Of a stretch of DNA of 64,000 bases, positions 19,339 to 31,648 are shown piece by piece. The stretch spans positions 5,772,516 through 5,836,515 of the forward strand of contig CM034233.1 of assembly GCA_019916065.1 (NCBI GenBank), in the 5' to 3' direction. Within the stretch, counting starts at the first letter, position 1, and each line of letters starts with the position of its first letter. Made by a program: the position numbers and the translations under genes. The notes under the pieces are model-generated. The model did no database searches. It saw nothing but the letters and a program-made list of their open reading frames with translations, and had not been told where the DNA came from. Source of the stretch: Vitellaria paradoxa. Its lineage: Eukaryota > Streptophyta > Magnoliopsida > Ericales > Sapotaceae.

Positions 19339-20060
19339 TAGGGATGGGCATGGGGTGAGTAGGGGACGGGTACGCATATCTCCATATTCGATTCCCAAAC
19401 TAAAATAAATCCCCATACCCTACCCGTTCCCCATTGGGGATTTATTTTTAGCACCCATCCCCGACCCAAACGGGGAATAGGGATCCTCACGGAGAAACAG
19501 GTACCTCAATTAAAAAAATATAAAAATACAAAAATTTTAAATTATGACTTATAAGAAAATAGAGTAGAATCTTAATATATATTTAAAAAATCAAAAAATA
19601 ACATATATGTATATATATATTTAAAAAGTATTTATAAGATTTCTATTTTCCTACCATATTAATAGGTTTCTATTTTCTTACTATATTAATAGGTTCTAAG
19701 GTTCAAAATAGGGAAAATAAACAAAGAAATATTTACAGTTGATCTATCACAATTTATAGTTTACTTGTAAACTGGAAAATAAAGTAATTTAATAGGAATG
19801 TGATAGATAAATAAACTCAAAATCTTAATTCACTACTTTACTGAGAAATCTATCGTAACAAACACACTAAAAAATTAAATATATATATATATATATATAT
19901 ACGAAAATATTGGTAAGGTTAAGACACTATCCGATTCCCGAATTTTTTTAAAAAATATCTCCGTACCTTACTCGATCCCCAAAAAATTCTCGAATCCCCT
20001 ATCCATTTATGGCGGGGATCGAGTAGGGTACGAACGGGTCGACTGAGATGACCATCCCTA
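19339..20060. mobile_element. Non-autonomous hAT-like element, 722 bp, perfect 8-bp duplication
   Basis: The left end TAGGGATGGGCAT and inverted right end TAGGGATGGTCAT differ at one base. The flanks carry ATGGGTCA exactly (19331-19338 and 20061-20068). The TAGGG start with an 8-bp duplication is the hAT signature. Sub-terminal regions are GC-richer with GGGGA/CCCCA motifs in inverted arrangement; the middle is AT-rich. No transposase is encoded. Confidence 0.82.
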
Positions 20061-20425
20061 ATGGGTCAGATTACCTTTTAAGCCGGTTTTAGATTTGGTT
20101 AAAAGGCCTGAGCATAGTCCCGCCCAATTTTATTTTAAAATAAATATAATTTGTAATTTTTATACATACTATTAAAATTTTATATACACAACACATTATA
20201 AATATTTGTTTTTATGTATCATTTTATAGATGCATATATATATATTTTACTTTTTCTCATGCTTACGGACGGATTGGAGATTTATATTTTATTTTAGGAT
20301 CATATTTGTAAAATTTTTTAAAAGTTCGAAAAACAAACCTTATGTTTTTGTAGGAGACGATTTTAAACGCCTCTAACATAAACATCTATGCGAGGAGATA
20401 CTTATATATGACTAGTAAATTATGT

Positions 20426-20543
20426 CTTTTTCTATTTTTATTTTTGATAGTTAAGCAAGGAAGGGAGTGAACACCCCAGGTTTTAAACTCGGGTAATGAG
20501 TAGGTGTAAAGGGGCCTTCGGCCACTAAGTCAAGTGCCTTGCT
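20426..20543 (-). mobile_element. Short SINE-like retroposon, minus strand
   Basis: A 118-bp insert flanked by a perfect 14-bp duplication, CTAGTAAATTATGT (20412-20425 and 20544-20557). On the minus strand it starts AGCAAGGCACTTGACTTAGTGG, with GACTTAGTGG resembling a pol III A box, has a B-box-like CCGAGTTTAAAAC, and ends in an A-rich tail. Length, target duplication and tail fit a tRNA-derived SINE. Confidence 0.68.
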
Positions 20544-20557
20544 CTAGTAAATTATGT

Positions 20558-21990
20558 ATTTTTTGTATATAAGTGATATATTTGATATTCTTTTCACATT
20601 AAAAAAGATAAAAAAAAAATTCAATTGTTAAAAAGAAAATGTGTTTATGGGTAATATATATAAATTAACGTGAACCGTGGTATGTACGTATCTGTCAATT
20701 GGTCACAATTATGCGTTCGTTTTCTAAGACATGGTTCCACATCTATTTCATTTTCATCAAGTACTACTAGTCTCTTTCAATTTTAACAAGCTTCATTATG
20801 TATTAATTTTGAGTTATTTTAGTTTTGTGTACGTGTCAGAGCTAATCAAACCAAAATGGAAAGCTCCAAATTATGTGCTGGCATCTAGGAAGCATAACAC
20901 TGGGATTGTCAATAGGTTGTGTATAATCTTTTCCTTTATTTCATTTCCATTTAGTAATACTTTTCTTTATTCATGTCTCTGTCTCCATTACGGTTTTGAG
21001 AATAAAATTTTTTTTTTATACCTGTCCTTACTAGATAGCAGATTTCTCGTTTCTATCCTCATTTATCTGCTAAATATAATAAAATTATCTATTATATATA
21101 TATATAAAATAAATATTAAAAATTATTATATATATTAAATAAAAATATATATTTTATATGTATATATATTGAATAAATATTAATATATATATATATTAAC
21201 AAATAAATATTTAAATAAGTACGAACAGTGTAAAGACCACCATACCTATTCTCGTCTCCGTATTCGTTTGGATAATATGTTAAAATTCTTATACCTACAT
21301 ACATACTAGTTATTAATATTCGTATACATTCTGAAAATAAGACGAATGAAGCAAGCATTCACCGAATATGTAGTTTTGACATCTTTACAAATGCAAAGGG
21401 TGAATTATGCCGACTTGACCCTGCTTACAGCAACAGAGGCACTAGTTAGGAAAGATGTCACGATTTATATATATAATTATAAACTCTAATTTTTTAAAAC
21501 AAATTAACATGTATCAAAGAAATAAATAAATAAGAATAAAAAAGAATGTAATATATGACAAAGCACTGAAATTTACTTTATCAAGAAATAAAGATCATCA
21601 AATATGAAATTTAATTTTTAAATTGAAAAAGAGCATGAAAATTTTAATGCTGCCTTTATTAGGTCAGATAAGCTTAGATTTGAACCCGTTATAGAATTAT
21701 AGATCCATAGTCGGACTCTGATCGGTTAAGTTTATAATTTGTGTATCTATATTTAGACTCGTAATTAATTGGGAGACTAGATCCGATATGATATAAAATT
21801 TATGATATTCATACAATATTATAGTATTATATAAATTATACAATATTTAATATTATAACATTATATTATTAAGTCGGATGCTTATCTAGCTAGATAGGGA
21901 TATATTCATATTCAAATTCCTTAAATATCAAACAATTAATTCGAGCCTTAATCAAATAAATGAATTTAAAATTATATTTGTATTCATTTA
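20558..21990. other. Intergenic DNA, no gene recognised
   Basis: AT-rich with several (TA)n stretches. The 135-aa open frame at 20731-21138 is hydrophobic and rich in Phe, Leu, Ile and Tyr, as AT-rich random sequence tends to be. It has no family motif and no coding-like codon use. Confidence 0.5.
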
Positions 21991-22117
21991 GGTGGTGTTT
22001 GAATTACCAAATTTCACCAAAAATTATAAAAAATTATTTTTTTAATTTTTTTAATCAAATTTCACTACGTATTACTTTTATATATATATATATATATATT
22101 GCCCTTCAAACACCACC
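21991..22117. mobile_element. Small MITE (family 3), 127 bp
   Basis: Near-perfect inverted ends GGTGGTGTTTGAA at both sides enclose an AT-rich core with a (TA)n run. The interior phrases AAATTTCACYA and their complements also occur at about 3371-3510, 27901-28058, 28480-28605 and 59145-59278. Confidence 0.62.
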
Positions 22118-22349
22118 TCAATTAAAGTTGGTCTAAGTCTAGTTCAAATGTAATCCATTGGTAGGACTAGGCACACCATACTATTAATAACAAACTCATA
22201 TGTGCATATATTAGTGGGAGAAGTACAAGCTCCAATGCAAATGGCAATCGTTCTAATTCATCTATTCATCAATTTGTGAAGTAGTTTACTTCGACCTCAA
22301 TAGAAGAGAGGTGCGATCGTCCATTGTTTAATCACGATTACTATATTTA

Positions 22350-22800
22350 GAATTAATTTGGAGTGAAAAATAAAATAAAATGAAATAATTTGAGATAATT
22401 TATGAATTCGTAATTTGTATAGTGAGATAAAGAGTAAATAAATTTTAAAGATTTTTAAAATTTTTCAGCATTTTTATTTCACCAAACGCAACTTAGACTA
22501 TTAATTTTTATAAACAAGATAGGTTAACTAATTTATTCGTTGTTTGGGAAACATTAACTTTTAATTACTCAATTTTTTAATTTTTTTTAAAATAATTAAA
22601 ATTACCTTCTTATATTTTAAATTTCTTTCAAACCATTATAGGTAAAAATATCAAATTAATAAAAAAGTTAAAAAATTAGTTATTAAAAAGTTATCTTTTT
22701 TCTTTTTTTTTTTCAAACACAAAAAACTAATTTATTAATAACTTGTTAGTAGTCAATTATAAAAAAGAAATTTAACTTTTTTACGTCTCAAACATTACCC
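22350..22800. mobile_element. MITE copies of families 4 and 1
   Basis: About 22350-22495 belongs to family 4: GTGAAAAATAAAATAAAATG, GAATTCGTAATTTGTATAGTG, then T/A runs ending at CCAAACGCAACTTA. About 22540-22795 belongs to family 1: TTGTTTGGGAAACATTAAC at the left and an inverted partner around TCTCAAACATTACCCAA. Ends are approximate. Confidence 0.48.
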
Positions 22801-23885
22801 AAATTTTGAGCTAACAGTTATAGTAACCATCATAGGCATACATCATCTATAACTAAGGAGGCATTTGAAGTGTCGAAAAATAACGAAAAATATGATTTGA
22901 GTAATTTTTTGACATTTAGTGAGTAACCACCAAATCACGTTTTTTAAAGATGAATCATACCACTTTTGACTTTTATGTTAACTTTTTGGATAGAGAATTC
23001 ATTCGAATGATTTTTTTGGGTTTGTCTGAATGGTTTTATGTCAGAATTTTTTGATAGTTGTTCGAAAAGTTTTTAGAATTTATAAAAAAGTTATTGGAAT
23101 TTGTGGAAGTATTATTGAGGTTTGTAAAAAATTTATTGAAATTTGTAAAAATTTGTCAGAATATTTAGATATATATATAAATTTATAAAAATTTTACAAA
23201 ATAGGAGTAGGACAAAATATATTAAAAAATTTTAGAAATATTTAAAATTTTTTTTATAACTTTCAGCACACCAAATGTGCCCTAAAATGATTGTTGAGAC
23301 TGAGACAAGTATACAAGGGGTGGCCACAGTTAGGTGGGATCTGAAGGCCAGGACCCCCCTTCTCACTGGATTGGGGGCCTCAGCAATGGCCCAATTCTTT
23401 GTACCTCAATTGTGCATAATTGGGAGTGCCTTCAAGCCATTCATTCATTATTCTTCGTCCTCAACTAGTACTGCAGCTAGTTGAAAAAATATGAAAAAGG
23501 AAGTTGATTTAATAATCGAAACCATGTTTGACCATGTTCAACCTACATCATTTGACAATCTATTCTTTTAATTATTTGTATTTTCTTTTGTCCTCTACAC
23601 AAAACACAATTGTAGCTAGAGGATGAAGAGACAATTTAATGTTATCACTTAATTAAAAATTAAGTAAACGCATGCTCAACCGAGATGAGGTGAATGAAAA
23701 GCTGATATATATATATATATACATACATATTTTTTTCCCCTTCAATTTTTTCCTTTCGTTTTCTACATTTTATGTGACCCATACTATATATATATATAAT
23801 TAAATTGAGGATAGAATAGAAACCCTAATTACAGAATCTGCAGAGAAAAAAAAAAAAGAAAAGAAAAGAATGAAATTCTCTCTCT
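22801..23885. other. Intergenic DNA downstream of the LOG gene
   Basis: AT-rich. A less AT-rich patch at 23275-23484 has a 69-aa open frame without recognisable motifs. The 3' UTR of the minus-strand LOG gene should lie just below 23886. Confidence 0.45.
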
Positions 23886-24457
23886 CTACCGTGCTATTTC
23901 TGACTGGAAGGATGCGTTAAGCTCCACCTGCTCTACCTCCCAGCGTGCCTTGGCCACTACTCTATCATGCACAGGAACGTACTCCTGACCAAACCCATAT
24001 ATATACATGCGTGTATATATATATATTAAAATTTTGAAAATAAAACACAATAATGAACAAGACAGAGAAAATAGATGGACCCGGAAAAAGAAATGAAATT
24101 ATAGGCCACAAGAGGAAGGGGGAAAAAAAAAAAACCAAAGCAGCCACTGGGTTAAATTTAAATTAATTACCTCTAATTTTTGAACAAGTTCTCTAGCGTT
24201 TGGTGCAGCCACGATGATGTGGCGCTGACAGGGCTTGATGAACCCATCGTCCACTGCTTTGTCTATGAAGGTGAGCAAGTAGTTGTAGTAACCATCCACA
24301 TTCAGCAAACCAACCTAAGCACAGAAATACACAGACGGAGAGTTACAAAAATTTCCGCCATTGATTTGAGAAATACAAACAAACAGTACTGCTTTAGCCA
24401 AACACAAAAATGAAAGAAAAGAAAGACCATGGAATTATCTGAACTTTGAAGAAGAAG

Positions 24458-24489
<32 letters not shown>

Positions 24490-25428
24490 GTGGCTTTACA
24501 GGCTTGTCGTGAATCCCCAGCTGGGCCCATGTAATTACTTCTAATAACTCTTCCAAAGTTCCATACCCACCTAAGTCATGACCACTAACAAATTAACTTT
24601 CGATAATCACTTTTACTATTATGATTATTATTATTATTGTGTAAACTACTATATATATATATGTCAATAGAGAGAGAGAGAGACCTGGTAGGGCAATGAA
24701 ACAGTCAGAATGGCGGGCCATCTCAGCTTTCCTTTGATGCATATTTGCCACTGGTCTTACCTCTCCCACTGTTTCACCAGTAATCTACTCCATGAAAAAA
24801 CAAAACATGATACTAAAAATATTTAATCCAAGAGGGTAAAATAAAAAAAGGCGTGCGTTCAAGAAGCAAAACCCAGAGGAGAGTGTAATTGAAGTTTGAA
24901 CCTCTTTGCACATCAGAGTTTTGGGGATGATTCTGTGAGGACAGCCAAACAAAGAAGAAAAGTCTAAAATCAGAAAAGAAATGAAGAAATGAAGAAGAAA
25001 ATCTAGGAAAAAATAAATAAATAAATAAATAAAAACCAGAAGATGAGATACGATAAGTTTTTAATTACCCAAGAACATGTCTTCCACCACGGTGAACTTC
25101 CTGAGAGATTAAACCCATTAACCCAACACTCCCACCACCATAAACCAGATCCAAATTTTTCGAGACCTTGTCCAAGTAATAGAAAACCGAGAAACAACGC
25201 AAGAGTTAGAAGCTGAAACAGTTGATGATGAAAGTAAATCTGTATGTATGTATAATATATATGCGTATACAGAGATTGAATGGTTTCTCCTTCATATAAT
25301 AATGAGACTACCAGCTCCTGCCCCAATTCAAGAGCAGCTTCTCGGTAGCAATTTCTCTTGCCGGTACTGCTCCCACAAAATACACAAACCCTTTTGAACC
25401 TTGACTTCTTCGCTGCTTTCTCTTCCAT
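23886..25428 (-). CDS. LOG: LONELY GUY-type cytokinin riboside 5'-monophosphate phosphoribohydrolase
   Basis: Exons in transcript order: 25428-25312, 25166-25069, 24932-24902, 24784-24685, 24570-24500, 24314-24171, 23984-23886. All junctions are in phase and give 219 aa, normal for plant LOG proteins. The enzyme releases ribose 5-phosphate from cytokinin nucleotides to give active free bases in one step, in cytosol and nucleus. Diagnostic features are the N-terminal [11 protein letters not shown] (Rossmann-like nucleotide site), [13 protein letters not shown], the family hallmark PGGYGTLEE (residues 115-123), [10 protein letters not shown] and a C-terminal EYVPVHDRV. The catalytic-region signature [16 protein letters not shown] is intact. 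DCFIALPGG has Cys where most LOGs have Ala. The family member (LOG1-LOG8 type) is not assigned. The 31-nt exon 3 is very short but exactly in phase. Confidence 0.95.
24448..24486 (-). repeat. (TTC)13 repeat in LOG intron 5, beside the splice donor
   Basis: Thirteen perfect GAA units on the plus strand (TTC in the sense of the gene), beginning 13 nt inside the intron whose donor GTAAAG occupies 24499-24494. Confidence 0.9.
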
Positions 25429-25440
25429 CTCCTCCCCCCT

Positions 25441-25443
<3 letters not shown>

Positions 25444-25472
<29 letters not shown>
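25444..25472 (-). repeat. (GA)n tract in the probable 5' UTR of LOG
   Basis: (CT)n on the plus strand, GA on the sense strand, ending about 15 nt before the start codon. GA/CT repeats in leaders are common in plant genes and may bind BPC (BARLEY B RECOMBINANT/BASIC PENTACYSTEINE) factors. That role is inference. Confidence 0.6.
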
Positions 25473-25475
<3 letters not shown>

Positions 25476-25699
25476 AAGAAACTCCTATTTCTGTTCTTTG
25501 TTTGGTTCGATTAGCATAAAAGAGAATTCCAGAGGGTATTTTCCCATTTGTTCATATGAAGTCCCAACACCAAAAAGGAACGCGGAGCAATGGCTATGTA
25601 TGGAACCGTAGGAAATAAAGAACGATAGGATAGATGGAGGAATCCTGTTCTGCCACGTAGCGTGAGCTCTCAGAAAAATACCCAATAGTTTTGGAAATT

Positions 25700-26077
25700 T
25701 GCTTGTTTTTCTTTTTACTCGCTTTCCGGATCCGGTAGATAATTGTTTTGAATTTCAAAAAAAAAAAAGGATAATTGTTTTTAGGTAAAATTACTTAAAT
25801 TATCCTCAAATTTTGCTATTATTACATATATCCCATTATTTGGTCCCAAAAATCACTTGCATATCCCTTGGTTTGAAACTTTCATAACTAATCACCCCCT
25901 ACGATTAGTCAAATGTTACCAGGTCAAACATAAAGTTACAAAAATTTTATGCAATACTCATATTACCTATTTTAAAATTAAAAAAAATGTGATAATCAGT
26001 TATTTTTTAAATAATCAAACTATAGCGTGCATCCCAACTAATTCAATCTCCTTTAGTGACACCGAAAAGACTCAGGA
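25700..26077. other. Region upstream of the LOG gene, no second gene
   Basis: AT-rich; promoter-proximal for LOG up to perhaps 25700. No coding frame with recognisable motifs. Confidence 0.4.
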
Positions 26078-27053
26078 CATATTTGATACGGGGTGAAAAT
26101 TTTGAGAGTAAAAGATTATGGGAGTAATTGTTATCATGATAGTGGTTACTAGGATAATAAATTTGTGTGTTTGGAATGAGAGAGTAAATATTACCTGTTA
26201 ATAATTGTATTATATTTGGAATACTAAAAATTTTAAAGGAGTAAAAGTTAATTGTATTTAGAATAAAGATAAATTGACAAAGGATAAAAGTTAATATTTG
26301 ATTTTAATAAAATATTAAATAAAATAAATCATCATAATCATTATTATTTTAATAATAATTAATTTTAATAAAAAAATATATAGTGAAATAAAAATAACAA
26401 TTATAAAAAATAATTTTTTGATAGATTAATAGTTCAATAGTAATTAATTTTAATAGTGAATTATTATTTGTCAAAAATTACTTTCATTTTGATAAAATAA
26501 TTTAATAAAACAAATAATTTTAGTTTATTTAAATAAATTATTGATTTTAATAAATTATATTAATACAATACATAATCTAGTAAATTTTTACTTATGAGAC
26601 ATAATTTTCATTAATAAAATAAATTACTTTAATAGGTCATTATTATTTATTAAACATTAATTTTAATTTGATAAAATAAATAATTTCAGTCATAAAGTAA
26701 TATTTCAATAGTATTATTTTAACAATGAATTATTATTTATTAAATATTATTTTGATAAAATAATTAATTTATTTTAGTTTGGTTAAATTAATTATTATTT
26801 TATAATATTATTATAATTATTTATAAAAGAACGTTACTTAAGATTTTGCACGAGGTAAAGAAATATTTTACGGAGGTAATGAAAAAAGAATAAAATTTTT
26901 TCAGTAACCTCTGTTACTCATCTCTCATATAGAGTAAAAAGTTACCCCACATAACTCAGAGTAATTATTAACCTTATCATCCAAATTGATATAATAAAAT
27001 GTAAAAATTATTACAGTAAATTTTACTCTCTCTACTCTCAAGACAAATATCTT
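26078..27053. mobile_element. Possible large MITE, about 975 bp
   Basis: The left end around ACATATTTGATAC...TTGAGAGTAAAAG and the inverted right end around AGATATTTGTC...TTGAGAGTAGAG are similar in arrangement. The body is extremely AT-rich and simple, built on AATAATTAATTTTA-like words. I could not identify a clear target duplication, so boundaries are approximate. Confidence 0.38.
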
Positions 27054-27900
27054 TTTAAAAATAAAATTAAAATATTACAAATTGAGTTATCATTGTGAAT
27101 TGTAATAATCAATATTCTATTCATTAAAAGTTCGAACATTTATCTGCACATCCATCTATCCTCAGTCAAAATCAAGCCCTGCTGCAATTGTCACTGTCGA
27201 TGGCCTCCTCCAGCCATCGGTTACAAAGCTCCCCATGGGCCATCCCCCTATATATATATATATATATCTTTTTTTCCCGAACAAACCCAATAGAATTACA
27301 GCTTCATCGTAATATCGTTGATATTACTCACCTCTGCCACGTGTGAGGCTGTCCTTTGATCCCTGCACAATTGCGGGCATTGGACCCAGCATGATGCTAC
27401 TAAAGCCAAACCCATCACTACGTGAAGTCTCCTCTTCGCCAAACCCCCTAACCGTACATGCCCTTTTCTGCCCTGTCTTTTGTTTGTAAAGGGAAATCAT
27501 ATTCTATTAAAATTTTTACGCAGAAAATTATATATACCATCATAATAATATGACGTTAATAACATTTTTATAATAAAAATATATTTTAATAAATTATATT
27601 TTATTTTAAATAATTGAATCACAAAAAAGTCACGTCTTTTTAACCTTATTTTTCTATTAAAAATTTTTAATTACACAATATTACTGGTTTGTAAAACACT
27701 CCCGTTAGCTTTTACTTAGGCTTTGTTTGGTATTCCATTTAATTAGAAATAAAATGGTCTCCTACGAAATAAAAGGAGAAATCCCTTTTTACATTTTAGG
27801 AAATTTTGAGTTCAAAAATAGAAGGCAAGAAATTGTCAATTCCCTTCCTTGTGCATGAATCATGAAAAGGCACGAATGATTTCCTTTTTTTTTTTTTTTG

Positions 27901-28058
27901 GGGCCTGATTGGTAGACAAAAATGAAAAAAAAGTACAATAAAAGTAGAAAGATATAACATAAATGTGATATGTGAAACATTTTAATTAAAAAAAAGTACA
28001 AAAATTAGTTAAATTTAATAATTTTTTATGAATTTTGGTGTGGCCAAACAGGCCTAAA
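27901..28058. mobile_element. MITE (family 3)
   Basis: The ends GGGCCTGATTGGTAG and inverted AGGCCTGTTTGGCC form imperfect inverted repeats. The interior AAAAAAGTACAAAAATTAG is shared with other family 3 copies. A further copy lies at about 28480-28605 (GGATGTTTGG / inverted GGAATGTTTGG). Confidence 0.5.
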
Positions 28059-28924
28059 GGATGAGGAATTCACACACCATGCATGACTTTTTTAATGCTT
28101 CTTTGAAAGGATGAGGAATTCACTTTCCGCGCTTTTATTGCTATGGGTTACGTTTGACTGGGTAAATTAAATTATAGGACATAAATAGTATTATAAAATA
28201 AAATATAAAATTAGATATAATATAAGATTAAGTTTTCATATGAGGATAATTTTTTAACATTTAGTCAGTAAAATATAAAATGAGATGAGAAATACAATTG
28301 CTTTGATAGAAAATTTGATAAAAATAATTTTGAATACTTAGATTTCAGTGAAAAGTTAATTCGAAGGTAGAGAATCCCTTATATTAGGGACATACTACCC
28401 AACCCAAAGTTTAATCCCGCAAATCAAACGCAGAATTAAAGCTAAAAAATAATCAATAATTACGACTATATTCGAGGGGATGTTTGGTTTATCAAACTCT
28501 ACCAAAAATTACAGAAAAATTATCAACTTTTTTCAATTAAATTTCACAATGTATCATTTTTATACCAATTTAAAATTTTTTTTTTTCATCCAAACATTCC
28601 TAAGTTTTCCATCCAACAAACAAACGTAACCATAGAATTAGGAATTAATAAATGACTCTATTTTTAGTTTTTCACACTCCAAAAATTAATATTCATTGCT
28701 AGAAAAAATGGAGTACTGCAAGAAATTAAAAAATGAGAGTGTATTTATCATCTCTTCACAGAATTTTCATTCGTATTTTTGGAAATTCTAAACATTCTAA
28801 TTCTTTTTTCCCATTAGTTTCCAGTCTCATCTCATTTTGAATAATATCAAATGCAACGTCATTCTCTTATCAGTCACGCGCATCTCTCTTCAAAATGTCT
28901 ACTTTTAGATAAAGCTCGACCATC

Positions 28925-29115
28925 CCACCACGTAATTATCAAGCATCTTTTACCTCTTATATTTCATCATTAATTTTCAAATAAAAAATATTATTTTCAG
29001 ATTGTGATAATTTTAAATAATATACACTGATAATTACTCGTAATCACTAATACAAATTAGTTGATTGACGACTTGTGCAAAAAAAAATAACAGCAAGGGT
29101 AGATTAAATGTTTTA
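28925..29115 (+). repeat. Dispersed repeat R, copy 1
   Basis: About 190 bp related to 39800-39975 (same orientation) and 45775-45965 (inverted). Shared landmarks are CAC.AATTTTCAAAT, TGATAATTTTAAATAA, ATTACTCGTAATCACTA, ACAAATTA and an end rich in GGGTAG.TTAAAT. Possibly a MITE; no target duplication was resolved. Confidence 0.55.
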
Positions 29116-30842
29116 GATAATAAATAAGAAACTTTTAGCATAAAAAAAATACTATTTATGAAGCTTTCTTTGCTTTCATACTAGTTTGCTACTTTTCTGG
29201 AGGCAACAATAAAGGGAAGTTATGTATATATATATATATATATATTCATGAAGCTATATACCCAGCTGCCTCCCAATGTATGATCTTATCAAGAAGTTGC
29301 GAGATCACTGTTCCACGAGTGAGATAGAAATGGAGAGGATTCAAATACATCAGATAACCCTCTTGAAAATTATATAAATGAGCCAATACATGGGCATACC
29401 CTTTATTGGATTGGACCACATTTCATTATTTTATTTTCAAACTTAAACATCCACCCTAACCACCAACACCATCAAGGTTAGAAAAAATAATAATAATAAT
29501 GATGATGATGATCCTTGGTCTCTCATTTTCTCATGCAACTATAGCAGGCAACCTTAATTGAAGAGGACAAGTTAAAACGCAACTACTACCACTCATCTTC
29601 CTTGAAATCTGCAAGTTACATAAGCCTCCAACCCACGAAGAGTGATGGGGAAATACTAAAGCCATGGACCATTCTCCTCGATGGGGAAGATGCTGGATTT
29701 GGAAGAGCTGATATAAGAGCTGACATAGAAAATTATGTCAACTTGGTGACTTGTAGTGGAGGTTGTTGAATTAAAATTTAATTCTTTAAATACATTTATG
29801 TTTTTTGTTAAGATTAAAAAAATACGAATACATTTGAACCGTTATATTTTAATTTAATAATTTCTAATATCAATGTTACCAAATTGACTATGTCAGCCTC
29901 CTTTTTAAGGTAATTGTGATTTTTTTTAAATTTTTTTTTCCAAGTAATAAGCTAAGAATGGGGGTATAAAAAAATCGAATGACCCGAAAATCGAACCAAT
30001 TTAATCACTTTAGTTCAAGTGGGTTGAATCTATATAATTTTTGGTTTAGTTCTAAGTTAAAAAATTAATAAATTGACATTTTTTATTCGATTATTAGATT
30101 AATAAGTACCTAACCCAAATTAATCCAACGCAACTGAAAAGAAAAATATAAATTTATAATAGCTTTCCTGTTTTTCTCCATGTATGCCATTTAATTGGAT
30201 CTTTAAAAGTAGCTTTGTTGAATAAAGATTATCAAACCCTACTGGCCATTAGCAACTTTCAAAAGTTATAAGAGAATTCAGCATAAAAAAAGCATCTATA
30301 TATGCCATACGGTTCCAGCTACTTGTTCATGTCAAATAGCTTTTTTGGGTTACATTGTTACGTTAAACAACACTTTTAGCACACCACCATGTGTTGCAAT
30401 ATTCAAAGCAAAACCAACACTCTCTATAGCAGTACAAATCAAGAACTCTCTTGCCATCTGAAATTGTAGAAATGAACTGATCAGTATAAAATTAATCGCG
30501 TCTTCTGGCCCTCCAATGAGATTAAATGAGAAATTTCATTTTCCACAACCTCTATCGTTTCAAAAGCAGAATGTGGATATATTCCTTGGAATATGATATA
30601 TCCAATCATTTTTTTAAAATCTCCATCGATAGTCCCTCCAGATTAATGAACAGCGTCCCGGGCCAATTATCCGAGCAAAAATGATTGGACCCCGCCCAAA
30701 AATGGACCCCGCCCAAAAATGAACTTGATCCAATTCGGACCAATTTAAATCGAACTTGAACCCGATTCGGTTCAAAATTTTCAATTCAGTTCTAATTTAG
30801 AATTAATTTAGTTTCAGATTCAAATTTTAAGAGTCGAAAAAA
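29116..30842. other. Intergenic DNA with degraded hAT-like fragments
   Basis: The patches around 29955-30130 and 30640-30840 contain CCCGAAAATCGAACC and ATTCGGTTCAAAATTTTC-like words, resembling the sub-terminal parts of the element at 2167-2884 but without intact ends. A 17-base word (TGGACCCCGCCCAAAAA) is tandemly repeated near 30687-30718. Confidence 0.4.
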
Positions 30843-30952
30843 ATTAATTTGATTTTAGATTAAGTGTGAATCTAATCTGAACGACTTATATATTCCTATT
30901 AATTTGATTTTAGATTAAGTGTGAATCTAATCTGAACGACTTATATATTCCT
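30843..30952. repeat. Perfect 55-bp tandem duplication
   Basis: Units 30843-30897 and 30898-30952 are identical as read, each starting ATTAATTTGATTTTAG. Lack of divergence points to a recent event. Confidence 0.9.
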
Positions 30953-31640
30953 ACCGAAGAATATGGAACTAATTTTGCTTTAGCATACCGCTCTATCTTT
31001 TCAATACAATGACATATTCACACAAAGCTGTGACGTGAAAGTTGTCCAAAAATGTCTATTCACGTGGTCATCCATTTTCCATATACAAATTTGCTGTTCC
31101 AATCCAATGGAAAAGAAGGTAAAAGTGAGAGGCAGAGGGGTTGGTCCCCGGCAGCTGCTGTTTCCGTGTACAACTTTTCTACGTGATTCAGTTAGTAAGA
31201 GACAACGACTTCCATTCTTTACCCTTTTAATCCTCCGTTTACGAGAGGTTCACATCCTTTATAATTCTGGTCAGTTTCATGGGACCTCCAGCTCTATCTC
31301 ACGCCCTTTTTTGGTGGGCAATAGTCCATGAAGAATGAAGGGTTAGTGATGAACTTTTTGACTTTTATAAATGACCACACGCTCTTTCTTACTTTTTTGG
31401 GGATTTAGAGGAGCCGCCCTTGGGTTTTATTAAGAGTGATAAAAAGTGAAATAAAATAAAATAAAGTGAAATAAGTTATAAGTTTATAATTTATAGATTC
31501 AGATAAAAAGTGAATAATTTTTAAAAATTTTTAAAAATTTTCAGAGATTTTTAAAGGTTTATAGCAAATCAAACGGAGTAATAGTAATTTATGTTGGTAT
31601 GATAATTTATAATAAGAGATCGTTAAATTAAAATTTAACT
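30953..31640. other. Intergenic DNA, family 4 MITE copy inside
   Basis: A 98-aa open frame at 31035-31331 shows no motif that I recognise. About 31436-31575 is a family 4 copy (AAAGTGAAATAAAATAAAAT, TTATAATTTATAG, T/A runs). Confidence 0.45.
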
Positions 31641-31648
31641 GTTGAGAT

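Noticed and set aside
20731..21138. A 135-aa hydrophobic frame as a membrane protein
   Set aside because: Phe/Leu/Ile/Tyr richness is what AT-rich random DNA encodes; the 3' part is (TA)n repeat.
23275..23484. A 69-aa frame in less AT-rich DNA downstream of LOG
   Set aside because: No recognisable motif, no splice context, and no neighbouring exon.
31035..31331. A 98-aa frame
   Set aside because: Composition is only mildly different from its surroundings and no family features are visible.
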